DNA of 64,000 bases from Jaapia argillacea MUCL 33604. Its lineage: Eukaryota > Basidiomycota > Agaricomycetes > Jaapiales > Jaapiaceae. Shown here in pieces: positions 44,050 through 56,668 of this stretch. The stretch covers positions 317,427 to 381,426 of the forward strand of contig KL197715.1 in the NCBI GenBank assembly GCA_000697665.1. The letters are read 5' to 3'. How positions within the stretch are numbered: the stretch's first letter is position 1; every line of letters starts with the position of its first letter. The notes beneath the pieces are model-generated. The model was not told the DNA's origin. It ran no database searches and saw only the letters and a program-made list of their open reading frames with translations. Position numbers and translations under genes: made by a program.

Positions 44050-45191
44050 CTAACCGAAACCAGCCCACTCGATAGACAAACACTCCACTTCACCCTTTTC
44101 TTCATCCCACGCACAAAGCAAGTGAGCTTTCTTGGTCGCTGTTCCCAACCGACCATGTGCTACCACTTCCATCGGTCGTAACACTGACTTTGGAGATTCC
44201 AACACCGTCGCAACGAAATGTGAATGGTACCGTAGAGGGTCACCTGGCAAACCCCCCCTTAGTCAATATTTGAACGTGAATGGCGAATCTGGTGAACAAC
44301 AAACCTGGATATACCAAGTAGTCCCCGCCGAACTTGATCCCAATCCCCATAAAATATCCTTTCTCCCAAAGATACTTGAAAACTTCACACCTCGCTCTCT
44401 CGTACTTATCTGAAGGGTACCTCCATACACCGGAATCTTGAGCCGATTTGAGGGTCGTGTATGAGGCGTGGGGGGTGGATGGGGTGTACCAGGGGAGCGA
44501 GGATGAAGTCGTTGGGACGCTGACTGTGTAGGGTATTGTTGTGGTTGATATCGAAGGCGTTGGGGTGGCTGGACGAGGATCGGGATCAGGTATTAGGAGG
44601 ACTTCGATTCCCTCTGCCGCTGGTTCCCCAGTGGCATCGACAGTTTGCTTGGCTTTCGCAGCTCGTCTCGCCTCTCGTTCTATCCGTTTCCTAACCGCTG
44701 CTTCCGTCATCCCCTTGGCAGAAGAACCCTTGTTCTCTTTCGCCTCCATTTGAGCCAATTGTGCTTTGATAGATGATTGTCGTTCGTTGGTCCACTGTGT
44801 TAGCTCAGACTTGGTGGGAGGAGGGTGGGCTTTGGGGTCGTCGACGATGACTGCCACTTCTACGAGGATCCCAGAGTTAAGTGGATTCGAGTCAGCGGAG
44901 GAGTAAACTGGTGCGACGCGCCTCTTTCCATTAAGAACACGACTTCTTCTGGCATCAAGACCAGGGGTACACCCAAGAATACATTTTGCTGGGATAGATG
45001 AGGTAGTGTGCCCGTTAACAAACCACAGATGTGGTGTTTTGACCTTAGTGTCGCGATGCCTGAACTTGCGTTTTGCAGTGAGCTTCGGTATCTGGTTGGG
45101 AGCTAGAGAAATGTAAAAGGGACTTACTGTCTACATCCCAGACGTATGCCTTTTGGTTGGACACGTGGAGAGCGATGCGAGGCTCTGCCAT
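44050..45191 (-). CDS. SEN34: tRNA-splicing endonuclease catalytic subunit SEN34
   Basis: Four exons: 45191-45128, 45059-44922, 44859-44305 and 44243-44050, giving 316 residues. The N-terminal part (HICGLLTGTLPHLSQQNVFL, GVPLVLMPEEVVFLM) is the usual Sen34 N-domain. A charged linker leads to the nuclease domain: FKYLWEKGYFMGIGIKFGGD, YLVYPGDPLRYHSHF with the catalytic Tyr/His region, and GTATKKAHLLC with the catalytic Lys. Sen34 cuts the 3' splice site of pre-tRNA introns in the TSEN complex. Intron 2 appears to use a GC donor (AG|GCGCGT). No GT donor keeps the frame, so this junction needs transcript proof. The gene ends 128 bp from the convergent EI24 gene. Confidence 0.9.
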
Positions 45192-45572
45192 TTTCCGAGA
45201 TGAACTTTGTATGTTGTACGTTTGTTGTGCGTCAAGTCAAAGCAGAGCGCTCGGCAACTCCCGATAGGCATTGCTTAAAATCTAATCGCATCTCCTCCTC
45301 AGCCTGAGATAAAGATACTCGGAAGCACAGGACCGGCGGATATCGAAGGTATTGGTCCCATTCACGAGGGTATCCTGTTCACGGAACTCATGTATAAATG
45401 GAGAAGTCTGTTGCCTTTGTAGCCTTTGCAGCGGGGGAAACTCGGTGTTCCGCCATCCCAATCTCCCAGTGAGTTATCAAGCTGACTGATTAAATATACC
45501 AGCCTCATATACCTCTCAAGACCTTTCCTTATTATCTCCCACCACACCCCCTCGTACCTTTCATAGTCTGTC
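45192..45572. promoter_or_regulatory. Divergent promoter of SEN34 and the GDSL esterase
   Basis: A 381-bp gap between two divergent starts. No specific element can be named with confidence. Confidence 0.3.
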
Positions 45573-46502
45573 ATGGCCGCCTACGTTCAAGATGTCATCA
45601 TGCTCTTGGGTGACTCCCTCACTCAAGGTGGTGTCGAGCCTTATGGGTTCTCGCAACGTCTCTCCGGTGAGGATATCCACGAAAAAAGGGTGTGTGTGAG
45701 CGACTAACGGGAATGCATTCGTAGCTACCTATGTGAGGAAGTTGGACGTTCTGAACCGTGGATTTGGAGGGTATACCACCGAATGGGCGATCCCAGTGTT
45801 CGAACAAATCTTCGCCAAGCAACATGAACAACAACACGTCCCCAAAGTTCGTCTCTTGACGATCTTTTACGGAGCGAATGATGCTGCCCTAGCCCCTTCG
45901 CCTCAACACGTCGAGTTGCCCACGTACAAATCCAACCTCACCAAACTGATTCATATGGTCACTTCCCCCTCCTCACAATGGTATTCCCCCGAAACCAAGA
46001 TCATCTTGATCGCGCCCCCTCCCGTTAACCCTGTCCAGTGGGCAGAACATATCGGAGGGGTGTCGGATAGGAAGTTTGAGGTGACAAAGTTGTATGCGGA
46101 GGCTGTGAAGGAGGTTGGAGCGACGGAGGGGTTGCCAGTTGTTGATAGTTGGACAGGGATTTGGGACAAGACTGGTCATGATCAGAGCAAGCTACCGACT
46201 TATTTGTCGGATGGGTTGCACCTTACTCCTGCGGGATATGAGGTGAGGGTCTTGATCTCCGAGAAGAACGGCATCGGACTGATTGGCGTGCGTGAATGGG
46301 AAGGTTATATATGATGGGATCATGAAGATTATCACCGAGACCTACCCCGAGCTTCATCCCGACAAGATTCGATTTGTCGTAAAAGCGTGAGTGTTAGATT
46401 CCACGATCCGGCCTTGTTCTCGTCGTTCCTGACATTTGTTTGAACAGGTGGGACGAGATCGACTACAAGAATCATCGTCAGTCCTTGGTCATTGGTGCCT
46501 AG
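45573..46502 (+). CDS. GDSL/SGNH esterase, isoamyl acetate hydrolase (IAH1) type
   Basis: Four exons: 45573-45666, 45725-46242, 46304-46386 and 46448-46502, giving 249 residues. All SGNH blocks are present: GDSLTQGG with nucleophile Ser15, NRGFGGYTTEW (block II Gly), FYGANDA (block III Asn) and DGLHLTPAGY (Asp194, His197). The length and the sequence around APPPVNPVQW fit Iah1-type cytosolic esterases, which hydrolyse short-chain acetate esters. No signal peptide is seen. The start ATG has GTC at -3 to -1 and is the only one ahead of block I. Confidence 0.93.
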
Positions 46503-47746
46503 ACATAGAGGTCAACCGAGGAATAGAAAGAGAACAGATTGTGTTGCAGTTCATAAGCACTTTTTTGTATGCTAGCTGGGTGGTCGGTGTTATGTACGCA
46601 CGCTACCTGAAATCAAATGGTGAAGCGAAAAATGAATCAGACTTGAATCAGACGATCGAGAAACAATAAAACGAGGGGGAAATACAGGACCGCAAGTCCG
46701 ACGACCAATGGATGACGGAAGGGATATCGTATTCTCGGGGGGGATCAAGTCCGGTTGACAACGCTTGTGAACTTGGCGACACTGGCACTCCACGAGGCGG
46801 CCCGCTGTGATTCATGAAAGACGCGATGATCACGTGACCGTTCATTGTCCCAAACGGGCCATTACGTCAGGAAAACGGTCACGTGCAGAAATGAACATAG
46901 GCAAGCGCGCCGCAAACAAAAGCTGCACCTCCTTGTCCCATATTTCGAGCGAGAAAATTGAAGAATCGACAGGTGCGACCAGCTTCAGTATTCCCCTCGA
47001 CTTTCTACGTTTCACCGCACCTTGTAAGTCTATTTACTCGTTATGGAAGAAGAGAAGCGGCGCTAACGCAACAGAAGGCGCGCGCCAGGTGGGACCCACA
47101 ATCGCACATACCACTGTTTGGCCCGTTTCCTAGTTCAAATTCCGTGAGAAGTCCTCCTCCTCTGCTTGCATCGTTTGGGCCTTGCAAAAGTTCGCTAGTA
47201 ACTTGGTAGCTAATCCCTTTCGTTTCTTTCCCTGTTTCTATCCCAGGCGCGGCCTCCTCCGTTCACATTCCTTACGATCCAAGGTGAGCTTTTCCCTGAA
47301 CATTTGCGCCCGGAGGAACGCCAGGTGGTTGCATGTCAAGTTGCCACAGAGCCCACATCATATATCGGGGAGGACAATGCGGAATCGTCGAAACTTTCTT
47401 TGCTAAGATCTGCCGCCGGGAATTCGGGAGTGGCTGATCGCCCATTGTTTGCTATTTCCAGGCATCATCCAGCCACGAATCCACTCTTGGACCACTGAGG
47501 TCTGTGCATATTTCTTTGTCGGGTTGTTCAACATGACTCTTTGCTGACTTTTGCCACCTCGTGACTTGGGCGCGTTTGTGTTCGAATCCACTGTACCACC
47601 ACCACCACCACCACCACCACCGCTTTCAACAACTCTGTTTTACTACCACCAACCATACCGCTGTAACGAACCGACTGTATCGACACTAACCTGGATCTGT
47701 TGTACTTTTGACTTGTCCTACCACCTGTACTCATCGCCGCCCCGAC
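46503..47746. promoter_or_regulatory. Upstream region and long leader of CDC25
   Basis: No gene supported in 1.2 kb. Two CACGTG palindromes lie at 46831-46836 and 46880-46885. An (ACC)n microsatellite of about nine units lies at 47595-47621, roughly 125 bp before the CDC25 ATG, and is probably transcribed as 5' leader. Short upstream ATGs are present (for example 47708, in frame). Confidence 0.4.
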
Positions 47747-50213
47747 ATGGCTCTGTTCGTGACTTACTTTGCAGATACTCATCCTCCATACAAGAAACAG
47801 AAGAGAATATTTTTTCCTCCAGCTGATCCAGACGAAATGGCTTTCTTTGGATCCACCACTTCGACTCAATTCCTTGCAGCACCGTCTGCACCAACACGCA
47901 AAACTAGCCGACACTTCCAACGCCAGCGAGACGATATTGATGATTTCCTTTCCTCCGACCTCGAGCTTTCGTTCGCGTCGACCATGTCTTTGAACTCCCC
48001 TCCCCAAGATCATATTGATCTAACTCCCGACCACGATTCCCCCGTCCCAATGGACATTTCCCCAGCTCCCCCAAGACCCGCTTCGCCCAGGAGCATCATT
48101 GGGAAACCACTCATCCGTCCCCGCGCTTTTACGAGCGGAGCTAGGCTATTCGGTCGCGATATGAGCAACTCTGCCACCCTTGCACTGAATATGCCACCAG
48201 CACCCCCGTCCAAGCCCGAAAGCGTGAGCTCGCAAGCCAAGCGCACGCAGCGACCTGCCTTGCCATTTGAGTGGCTTGCCCAGCCCCAGAGTCTACCGGT
48301 CAAGAATGAGAATATGTTTGTCGCTGTGAGTTTCGATCCGTTCCAATCTGGTCCATGATTCGAGTCGGGCGTCTGGGGTTTACGCAAGAGTTTGGCTAAC
48401 GGATCGTTATGGTTGTCAGCCGCAAGCACCTTCCTCTCCCGCATCGGGAGAGGCGATGGACATTGATTCTTCCTTCGCTCAGAGTATATCCGCTCCAACC
48501 GATGGCGTTCTCTCGTCTCCCGCACCTATCTCGGCTGCGTCGACGATTACTGGGTTTACGAACTTGTTCTATGAGACTATGTCTCCTTGCCGTTCCATTG
48601 GATCCCCCACTGGTCCCGTTCACAAGAAACGTCGCTCTCTCTCGCCCGAACCCGTATCCCGTCGCCTCGAAGATCAAGAGAACATTTCCTCCTCTCCTGC
48701 CCCTCCGTCTTCGCCTTCTCAGCGCAAGTTTGAGAGGATTAGCAGCGCACCCCTCGGAAAACCCAACAAGCCCTCCCTTTCCGGCCTCGGTAACCCCTCT
48801 TCGAACGTCAACAAGCGCCCTCGTAGGCCAGTAATGTCGGCCTTGGTCCCCCCTTCCGATCACGGCCTCCAATCTGCCTTCCCTATCCTCTCTTCCGGCG
48901 GCAGCTCCTCGTCTGGAGAGGATCAGACTGTTACGGTCCTCCCTCCAGTCCGCCGTGCATTCTCAGCCATGCTCCCTCCCAATTTCCCATCCCTTGCGAA
49001 CGAGTCCTTCTCGTCGGAATCGTCTTTCGAGCCTGACATGTCGTCACCTGCTCAAGCGTATGCAAAACGCCAGAATATGAAGACGATTAGGAGGTGTGAT
49101 GGGACGGAAGATTTTAGGCCGTTGACTGGTGCTACTGCGGTTATGAAGAGGGATTTGCAGGAGAGTCCGAGTGCCAAATTTATGGGTGCTGGGATGCCTG
49201 GGTTTGGCGATAATGAAATGCATGGGAAAATCTTGCCTTGTCATAGAGTGAGAGAAGATGGATTGATGAGGATCAATCCCCAGACTGTAAGTTCTGCTTT
49301 CGGTTTCAACTTGCTGAAGATTTTATTCTGATTTATTCGTTCTTGAAGGTGGACAAACTCTTGGATGGCGTGTATGATTCAAAAGTCGCCAATTATCACA
49401 TTATCGACTGTCGTTTCGATTACGAGTACCATGGAGGGCATATTCCCGGCGCCGTCAACATTAACACAACCACTGGCGTCGAGGAATTTTTGTTGAGCTC
49501 TGGAACGATGAAACCTAAACCTTCGGTCAGCGGTGATGCTGGCAAGAAGACCATTCTCATTTTCCACTGCGAATTCAGCGCCAAAAGGGCTCCGACATTG
49601 TGTGTATTATCTCTCGATGTCAGTGCGATAGTTCACTGATTGTTCTTGTTGTAGTGCCAAGCATCTCCGCTCCAAGGATCGCAGCATGAACAATCACGTA
49701 TACCCCCGGATCCACTACCCCGAGGTTTACATTCTCGAAGGTGGTTACTCACAGTACTACAAGGAGTCCTCGTCCCGTTGCATCCCCTGTGGATATGTCC
49801 AAATGGACGACCCCAACCATGCCGCGTCTCGAAGAGAAGACATTGACCAATTCCGCAGGAACAAGTTTGGTCGCACCAAATCGTACGCGTACGGTGATGG
49901 AGGTGCCAAATTATCAATGTTTTCGCAGCAGACCCAAGGCTCCAAGCGTCATACTGCGCCCAGTTCCAATGGACCGACTTCACTTTTTGCCGCTGCGAAT
50001 GCTGCTCGCACTCGTCGTGGGGGTGGGAATGGATTGGGGACTTTGCCTGAAGATGGCAATACCACAGATGTTTGCGATGACGAGGATACCGATATTGGTG
50101 ATAGTCCTTGCCCGCCTCCCACAAAAGCTGCTGGTGTGTTGCAGAGCAAGAAGCTTGTGCGGGGTCCTCTCAAGAGAGCGGAAACTTATGACCCCACTCG
50201 GTTGATGTACTAA
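47747..50213 (+). CDS. CDC25: M-phase inducer phosphatase CDC25
   Basis: Four exons: 47747-48325, 48420-49286, 49349-49599 and 49655-50213, giving 751 residues. A long Ser/Pro-rich regulatory N-terminus has many SP/TP and basic sites (for example SPTGPVHKKRRSLSPEPVSRR). The catalytic rhodanese-type domain follows: ILPCHRVREDGLMRINPQTV, YHIIDCRFDYEYHGGHIPGA, and the signature HCEFSAKRAP with Cys556 and Arg562 (C-x5-R). Then come the conserved YPEVYILEGGYSQYY and PCGYVQMDDPNH. CDC25 removes inhibitory phosphates from CDK1 to trigger mitosis. The C-terminal tail carries further basic and Ser/Thr sites. The start at 47747 (CGACATGGC) is preferred over 47708 and 47837, which are in frame. Confidence 0.95.
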
Positions 50214-51344
50214 TCGCGGTTGGCCAAGTTTCGCTTGTGGAGTTTCCCCCATCCACATCTTCCTCCATTTACAACGACACCACGGATTACTCGCCTCTTT
50301 TACTATCCTTTGCGACAATCCCAAGATAGACAAGAATCATCCACGCGCTTCTCCGAAGACGAACTTCCCGTCTGCGACAATTATTACCCATCCATTCGAC
50401 GTTCCAATGACTACCTGACAAGACTCTCTCATGCCCTCCTATGGCAACGCCGCTCGTTTCGGTCACGTTTCTTCCGCTGATATTTCCTGTCCTGTCGCCA
50501 ATGCGCTTGACTCTACGATTGTCACGCTTTCTTCCTTCGATCTCAAAGACATCACATAAAATCGACACGCCACGAGCCTCGACGTCTTCCATCCCCCATG
50601 CAATCCATCATCAATCATTTATCAATATCTTGATAATTTCCTTCTCGTCTCCTAGGACGATTGGGATTCGACATTCATCCATTCCCCATATGCATCTCCC
50701 ATACAGAATCTTTTTATCTATGCCCGCACGGACGGTCGTATATTGCCGACGTACATCCATCTCCACGAACTTCATTCTTTCTGATTTTTCTTTTGTCGTT
50801 TAACATTATTCGTTGAAGGACGTGTTGGTGCTTGTCATTGTGTTGGTCCTCGACATGTTTCGCAGATCGTCGCGTTTGTCCGTGCACTCGTTTCGCACGC
50901 ATTGTTCTTGTGACTTGGTCCCTTCGCTCACACCCCACATTCCTATTCCCCTTATTCCTATTTCAAGGACCTTGCAGTCTGATGTATATTTGTTTTCAGG
51001 TATCGTTTCCATTTTGATCTTGACTATTTTCAGTAATTCTACGTGTTGATACCTGTCGTTACTTGGATGATAAACCAACCCATTTTTCTTGTGTAGATGT
51101 CGTAGAGCGTGGTCGAACAAATACATGTGCATAAGTATGAGCTGTGCGCCACGGGAGGTATCGGGCGAAGGTTCAGTCGTCATAAGCAGGCAGCATCCAA
51201 AAACAGACTGTTGACGGCAGATGACCCTTGCGGCACGCCTCGGCCTGCACCGCCATCTGTCTCTCTTTCCTTTCCTAACATTACACATCCACTCAAGTAC
51301 CGTCCCCCTCTGTTTGCTGCTCAGGCCAGCCATAGCGAGCTCAG
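50214..51344. other. Intergenic region between CDC25 and RSP5
   Basis: The pyrimidine-rich and T-rich 3' flank of CDC25 followed by the RSP5 promoter. No gene seen. Open frames on both strands are short and without motif. Confidence 0.4.
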
Positions 51345-54300
51345 ATGTCGGCCGCTCCCAATGCTCAGTGCGTCCATTTACATTGCTCAGTGTCCAATTT
51401 TCTTATGGAGTTTGATCAGGGGCAAGAAGATAAGAATCACTGGTGGGTTTTGCGAAGACGCCCGCTTCGCCTAGGTGACTGACTATCGTTGCAGTCGTCG
51501 CAGCGGATGGATTGTCCAAGCGCGATGTATTCAGACTTCCCGACCCGTTTGCTGTCATCACGGTCGACGCCGAGCAGACACATACCACGAGCGTTATTAA
51601 GAAAACACTGAACCCATACTGGAATGAGAGCTTTGACATGTGAGTGCTCCGCAGTCAACCCTATGTCTGTATCCCGTCGTCTCATGCAGCACGCAGCATC
51701 GTCAAGGATTCATCGGTGATTGCGGTTCAGATTTTTGACCAGCGAAAATTCAAACGACGGGATCAAGGGTTCCTTGGGGTGGTGAATGTTCGAGTCAGTG
51801 ATGTACTAGATCTGGATCTGGGTGGGCATGGTACGTGGCGAAGCTTTGGACTTGCCTATTGACTAACTTGCGCTCAAGAAATGCTCACTCTTGACTTGAA
51901 AAAATCCAACGACAACCTTGTCGTCCATGGGAAGCTCATCATCTATCTGTCGACCAATGTCACCCAACCCATCAGCAACCCCGGACCGTCGCAAACGCAG
52001 GGAGCGACTACTGCATTCTCTCAGATGAATTTGAACGAGTCCAACGTCTCCCTGTCTGGTAGCAACAGCAATCTTGCGCCCACCCCCGCTGTTGCTGGGC
52101 AGCCCGGGTTAGCCAGAACACCCAGTTCTCACGCCACACCTGTGGAGCCTGTCGCACCAGCTCGTATCCCAATGCCCATGCCAACGCCCAACCCAGCGCC
52201 CGCACCCGTTGCTCTGCCGTCTCCAGAGCTTGAACAGCCATCCAGATCACGTCCTGTCAGCTCGGGTGGTCCAGCTGTCACCGCTCCTATTCCCCACCAC
52301 CAAACTACACCAGCAACTATGCCTCCATCAACGGCACCTGGAAATCCCCAAACGCGCAGCTTCAATCCCAATGAAGATCAATTCGGTCCTCTCCCCCCAG
52401 GTTGGGAACGCCGCATCGATCCTCTGGGTCGTACATACTACGTCGACCACAATTCACGCACCACGACTTGGAATAGGCCCTCGACGAGTTCCGCAGTCAA
52501 CACCTCCAATCAGGCCGGAGAGATCAATGCCGCCCGTGATCAGAACCATCGCCGCATCTTGGCTGATGATCTCCTAGAAGCCGCGCCACCTGCTGCAGGA
52601 GCGGCCGGTACCACTTCCGTATTGAGAGGAGCCTCTGCTACCGGTCAACCAGGTCAAGTGAACACTGCTGCTGCTGCCCTTGCCGCCAGCAGTAACTCGA
52701 CGACTGCCGGTGTTGGGCCTCTACCTGCTGGGTGGGAGGAGCGATACACCCCCGAAGGCAGACCATATTATGTTGATCACAATACGAGAACGACGACGTG
52801 GGTGGACCCCAGGCGACAGACGATCATCCGCGTCATGGGTCCCAATGGCCAGAGTACGGCATTGCAGCCACAGACCATCTCTCAGTTGGGTCCCTTGCCG
52901 TCAGGATGGGAGATGCGACTTACGTCCACCGCGCGCGTGTACTTTGTTGACCACAATACGAAGACCACGACATGGGACGATCCGAGATTGCCATCAACAT
53001 TAGACGCGAATGTACCTCAATACAAACGCGACTTTAGGAGGAAGTTGATTTACTTCAGGAGTCAGCCGAGCATGCGGGCTCAGCCTGGTAATTGCCAGAT
53101 CAAAGTTAGGCGAAACCATATCTTTGAGGACAGTTACGCGGAGATTATGAGGCAAACGCCAAATGATTTGAAGAAGCGTTTGATGATCAAGTTTGATGGC
53201 GAGGATGGTTTGGATTATGGTGGTCTCTCAAGGTACGTTATTCCACTTTCCGTTTACTTGCCTGTTTAGTGACCGCCCTCGTGTGCCTCCAGAGAATTCT
53301 TCTTCCTGTTGTCACATGAGATGTTCAACCCCTTCTATTGTCTCTTCGAGTACTCGGCCCACGACAACTACACCCTCCAGATTAACCCCGCATCCGGCGT
53401 CAATCCCGAGCATTTGAATTACTTCAAGTTCATCGGACGATGCTTGGGTCTATCCATCTTCCATCGTCGATTCTTGGATGCGTATTTCATTGTCAGCTTC
53501 TACAAGATGATCTTGAAGAAGAAAGTTAACCTCACTGATCTGGAGAGTGTGGATGCGGAGCTACATCGTGGTCTGACGTGGATGCTGTTCGTCACATTTC
53601 CTGACTCCCAGTTTTCTTCGTTAACCTTCTGACATTTGATCCAGTGAGAACGACATCACTGATGTTATTGACGAGACCTTTACGACCACCGAAGACCGGT
53701 TCGGTGAAATGATTACGATTGAACTCAAGCCAGGTGGCGCGGATGTCGAAGTCACACAAGATAACAAGAAGGAATATGTCGACCACATTGTGGAGTACCG
53801 TATCTGCAAGCGCGTGAAGGAACAATTCGATGCCTTCATGTCCGGATTCAGCGAGCTCATCCCTATGGATTTGATCACTGTGTTTGACGAGCGAGAACTT
53901 GAGTTGTTGATTGGCGGCATGTCAGAGATTGATGTGTATGTGGTCGATTTCACACTCCTTGAATTCCCCCTATTGATACCATGCATTTCAGCGATGATTG
54001 GACCAAGTACACGGATTACAGAGGCTACGAGATGAACGACGAGGTGATACAGTGGTTCTGGAAATGTGTTCGCAGTTGGCCACCGGAGCGAAAGTCCCGC
54101 TTACTCCAATTCGCCACTGGAACGTCGCGTATCCCCGTCAACGGTTTCAAGGATCTACAGGGATCCGATGGTCCTCGAAGATTCACCATTGAGAAGGCCG
54201 GAGATCCTTCCCAACTGCCAAAGAGTCATACTTGCTTCAACCGTATCGATCTCCCACCTTACAAGGATTACAACACTCTGGAGAATAAGTTGACTTTAGC

Positions 54301-54393
54301 CGTGGAGTGCGTGTTCATCCTATTTTTCGGGAGGGCTATCATACTAATTCACTTCATTTCGCCAGGGAAACCGTTGGCTTCGGTCAAGAGTAG
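51345..54393 (+). CDS. RSP5: NEDD4-family HECT E3 ubiquitin ligase RSP5
   Basis: Nine exons: 51345-51367, 51420-51442, 51495-51639, 51697-51830, 51879-53232, 53293-53586, 53645-53935, 53992-54306 and 54366-54393, giving 868 residues. Order: C2 domain about residues 8-125 ([38 protein letters not shown]), then a Pro/Thr/Ala-rich linker. Three WW domains start near 277, 388 and 445 (each G-P-L-P-x-G-W ... T-T-W-x-x-P). The HECT domain follows to the end, with catalytic Cys836 in [13 protein letters not shown], 33 residues from the C-terminus exactly as in yeast Rsp5, and the ending GFGQE. It ubiquitinates membrane transporters and many PPxY-adapter clients. The first two exons are 23 bases each. 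Two truncated relatives follow directly downstream. Confidence 0.96.
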
Positions 54394-54832
54394 AGGTTTT
54401 CCTGTGGTATTTTCGTTCTGAGATGCAAGCGATGGTTGTGTAACTCTATCATTGAACTATCCGTGCTACTTTAGTCGCCAGTCCTTCCCGACCCTTTCCC
54501 CCTACACTTTGTCGTGTGTAATATTATGCCACTCGTGGATATCCTGTTTTATTTACCCGCACAAAGTCGCAAGTTGTCGGAGGTTTACAGCAAGATGTTT
54601 TAATTGAGACGGGAAGTTGCATGGTGGAGCGACAAGTTAACGTTCATTGTCCTCGGTCGATTGCGTATGTAGTTCTATCTTCGTCTTGTCTTCGTCAGAT
54701 CTTTGTAGAACTCCAACGCTCCACCGGAAGATATGCCACCAATGCTCAGGCGGCCTCTCCTTGCTCACTTGCTTCGTTTACATTTCTGGATTTATCTTTC
54801 CTGAACTACAGTCTCCCAGCACACACCTACCA
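54394..54832. other. Spacer between RSP5 and HECT-like paralog 1
   Basis: Contains the 3' flank of RSP5 and the promoter/leader of the next gene. No separate gene. Exon 1 of the paralog is open upstream to 54647, but the first sensible ATG is at 54833. Confidence 0.35.
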
Positions 54833-56034
54833 ATGAACTCACAAGTGACACTTGCGGCTGAGGGCAGTTGTCAGCCTTCTCTCGTCGTCGATTCAGAGAA
54901 TGGGATTACGACTGTCTTGGATCAGCGAGGTAGGCCAGTGGTGCGGCTTTTGGTATCGGCAGCGGACACAGAGAGCCCACGCCGAGGCGGCCAAGTTTCT
55001 CCACACTTGGGTCCTCTCCCCGCCGGCTGGGAGGAACGGAATACTTCGACAGGCCGTTCCTACTTCGTCAACCACAAAACCAAAGTGACGACTTGGGAAG
55101 ACCCTCGTTTACCACACAATGGAGACCCCTGTTCATCCTTTGACCGAAAGCTTGAATACATTCGGAGCCAGCCTACCATGCGGTTGCAGTGGGGTACATG
55201 CGAGATTCTCGTCCGGCGAAGCCATCTCTTCGAGGACGCTTGCTCGGAGATTATGACTAAATCTCCGTTGGAGCTCAAGCATCAGTTAGTGGTGAGATTT
55301 GAAGGAGAGGATAACTCTAGATCTGGCTCTCCGTCATGCACAAAGTGAGTTGGGCAGTCCTCAGTGAATACCCTTGCCTGAGAAGAGTGTCGCCAGGGAA
55401 TTGTTCGTTCTACTGGCTCGAGAATTATTTTCTCCTGTTAGACAACTCTTCAAGCCGTCTCTGTACAATGAACATGTCTTACAGATCAATCCAACCCCAA
55501 ACGCCTCGTCAGACCACATCCAACGCAATTATGCATTTGTGGGGAGATGCATGGCCCTTTCCATACTCCACGCTCACCCGTTTGGCGTTCATTTCATCCC
55601 GAGCTACTACAAGAAGTTCCTGAAGCAGAAGGCGACCCTTTCCGACCTTGGATGGGTTGATGCCCAGCTACATAATGAGCTCGTCGCTTTGAAGTGAGGG
55701 AATTGGCCCTTACGATCTCATCTGTTCTCATTCAATTCCCCTGCCGTCTAGGAAAAGTACTATTGGCGGGACCCCGTCCAAACATTTCACCATTAGCGAC
55801 GAGCCCGGGAGTTCGAGAATTGTAGAGCTGAAGCCGGGCGGCTCTGACATTAGTGTGGTAGAGGAGAGTAAGGACCAATATATAGGTCTTGCCATCCGCC
55901 ATCGCCTCTATAAGCAAGTACAGGAGCAGCTGGATGTTCTCATCCCCGCGTTTTTCGCCTTGATCCCAGCTAATTTGGTCGTTATGTTGCATGAGCACGA
56001 ATTGGAAGCGCTGATGTCTGGGGAAACGAGTTGA
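54833..56034 (+). CDS. Truncated RSP5 paralog 1: WW domain plus HECT N-lobe, no C-lobe
   Basis: Three exons: 54833-55344, 55397-55693 and 55752-56034, giving 363 residues. A short N-tail with no C2 domain is followed by one WW domain at about 59-92 ([20 protein letters not shown], ending TTWEDPRLP). A HECT N-lobe follows: [58 protein letters not shown] and [20 protein letters not shown]. The protein stops at [14 protein letters not shown], the point where RSP5 reads [16 protein letters not shown] and goes on to the C-lobe. The catalytic Cys and C-lobe are absent. The GLDYGGLSR string is also changed to a Ser/Gly-rich stretch. The two introns sit at RSP5-homologous positions and phases, so it arose by gene duplication. 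The frame is fully open, which suggests a retained product that cannot transfer ubiquitin itself. Confidence 0.88.
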
Positions 56035-56668
56035 AGATATTGCTCTCCTTGTGATGGCGGTGCTCCCGGTTACTATAACCTATTCATACACGGACTTTAC
56101 ATGCTTTCTTGTTGACTTTGTTTTATTTTTGACAGATATTGACGGCATTGTGTTCTGATAATAGTGCCTAGCCGATTCCCTTATACTCACTTGCATGGTG
56201 TTGTTCTCTACTCCTTAGCCCCCGTGTATCACCTTCGCAATCGGCCTTGAAACACTTATTTAGTATCAAAGGCATGCACGACCCACGTCCATCTTGCAAT
56301 CAGGCTGAGCTTGTGGGGAACATTGCGACGTTCCCCCGTCGGTCCGAAGTGGCTTGTGGCCACTAGCGCTCATAACCCCCGCCTTGTATCTCGTTGGATG
56401 AAAGGTATCGGAAGCGCGTTTTACCATGCGGCTAGTCTGTTGTGATAAGCAGGACGAAGTCCCCTTTTGAGAACAGGGTGGTCGTTGTTCCGTACTGCAT
56501 AGCGACAGGTGCATTCCGTGTCTTTGTCCTCATTCACCTAACCAGGATTTCCACTCAGCTATATGAACGGCCCCGGCAGGACTCCAACATCTAATATCAC
56601 TCCCGGTGAGTAGTATCGACTCAGCATCATTTAATCCCTTTACAACACACCCCTACTCCTATCCCTCT
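56035..56668. other. Spacer between the two RSP5-like paralogs
   Basis: No gene recognised. TATA-like TATATGAA at about 56559-56566. An ATG at 56563 opens a 15-codon frame that does not splice in frame to the next gene. Confidence 0.35.
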
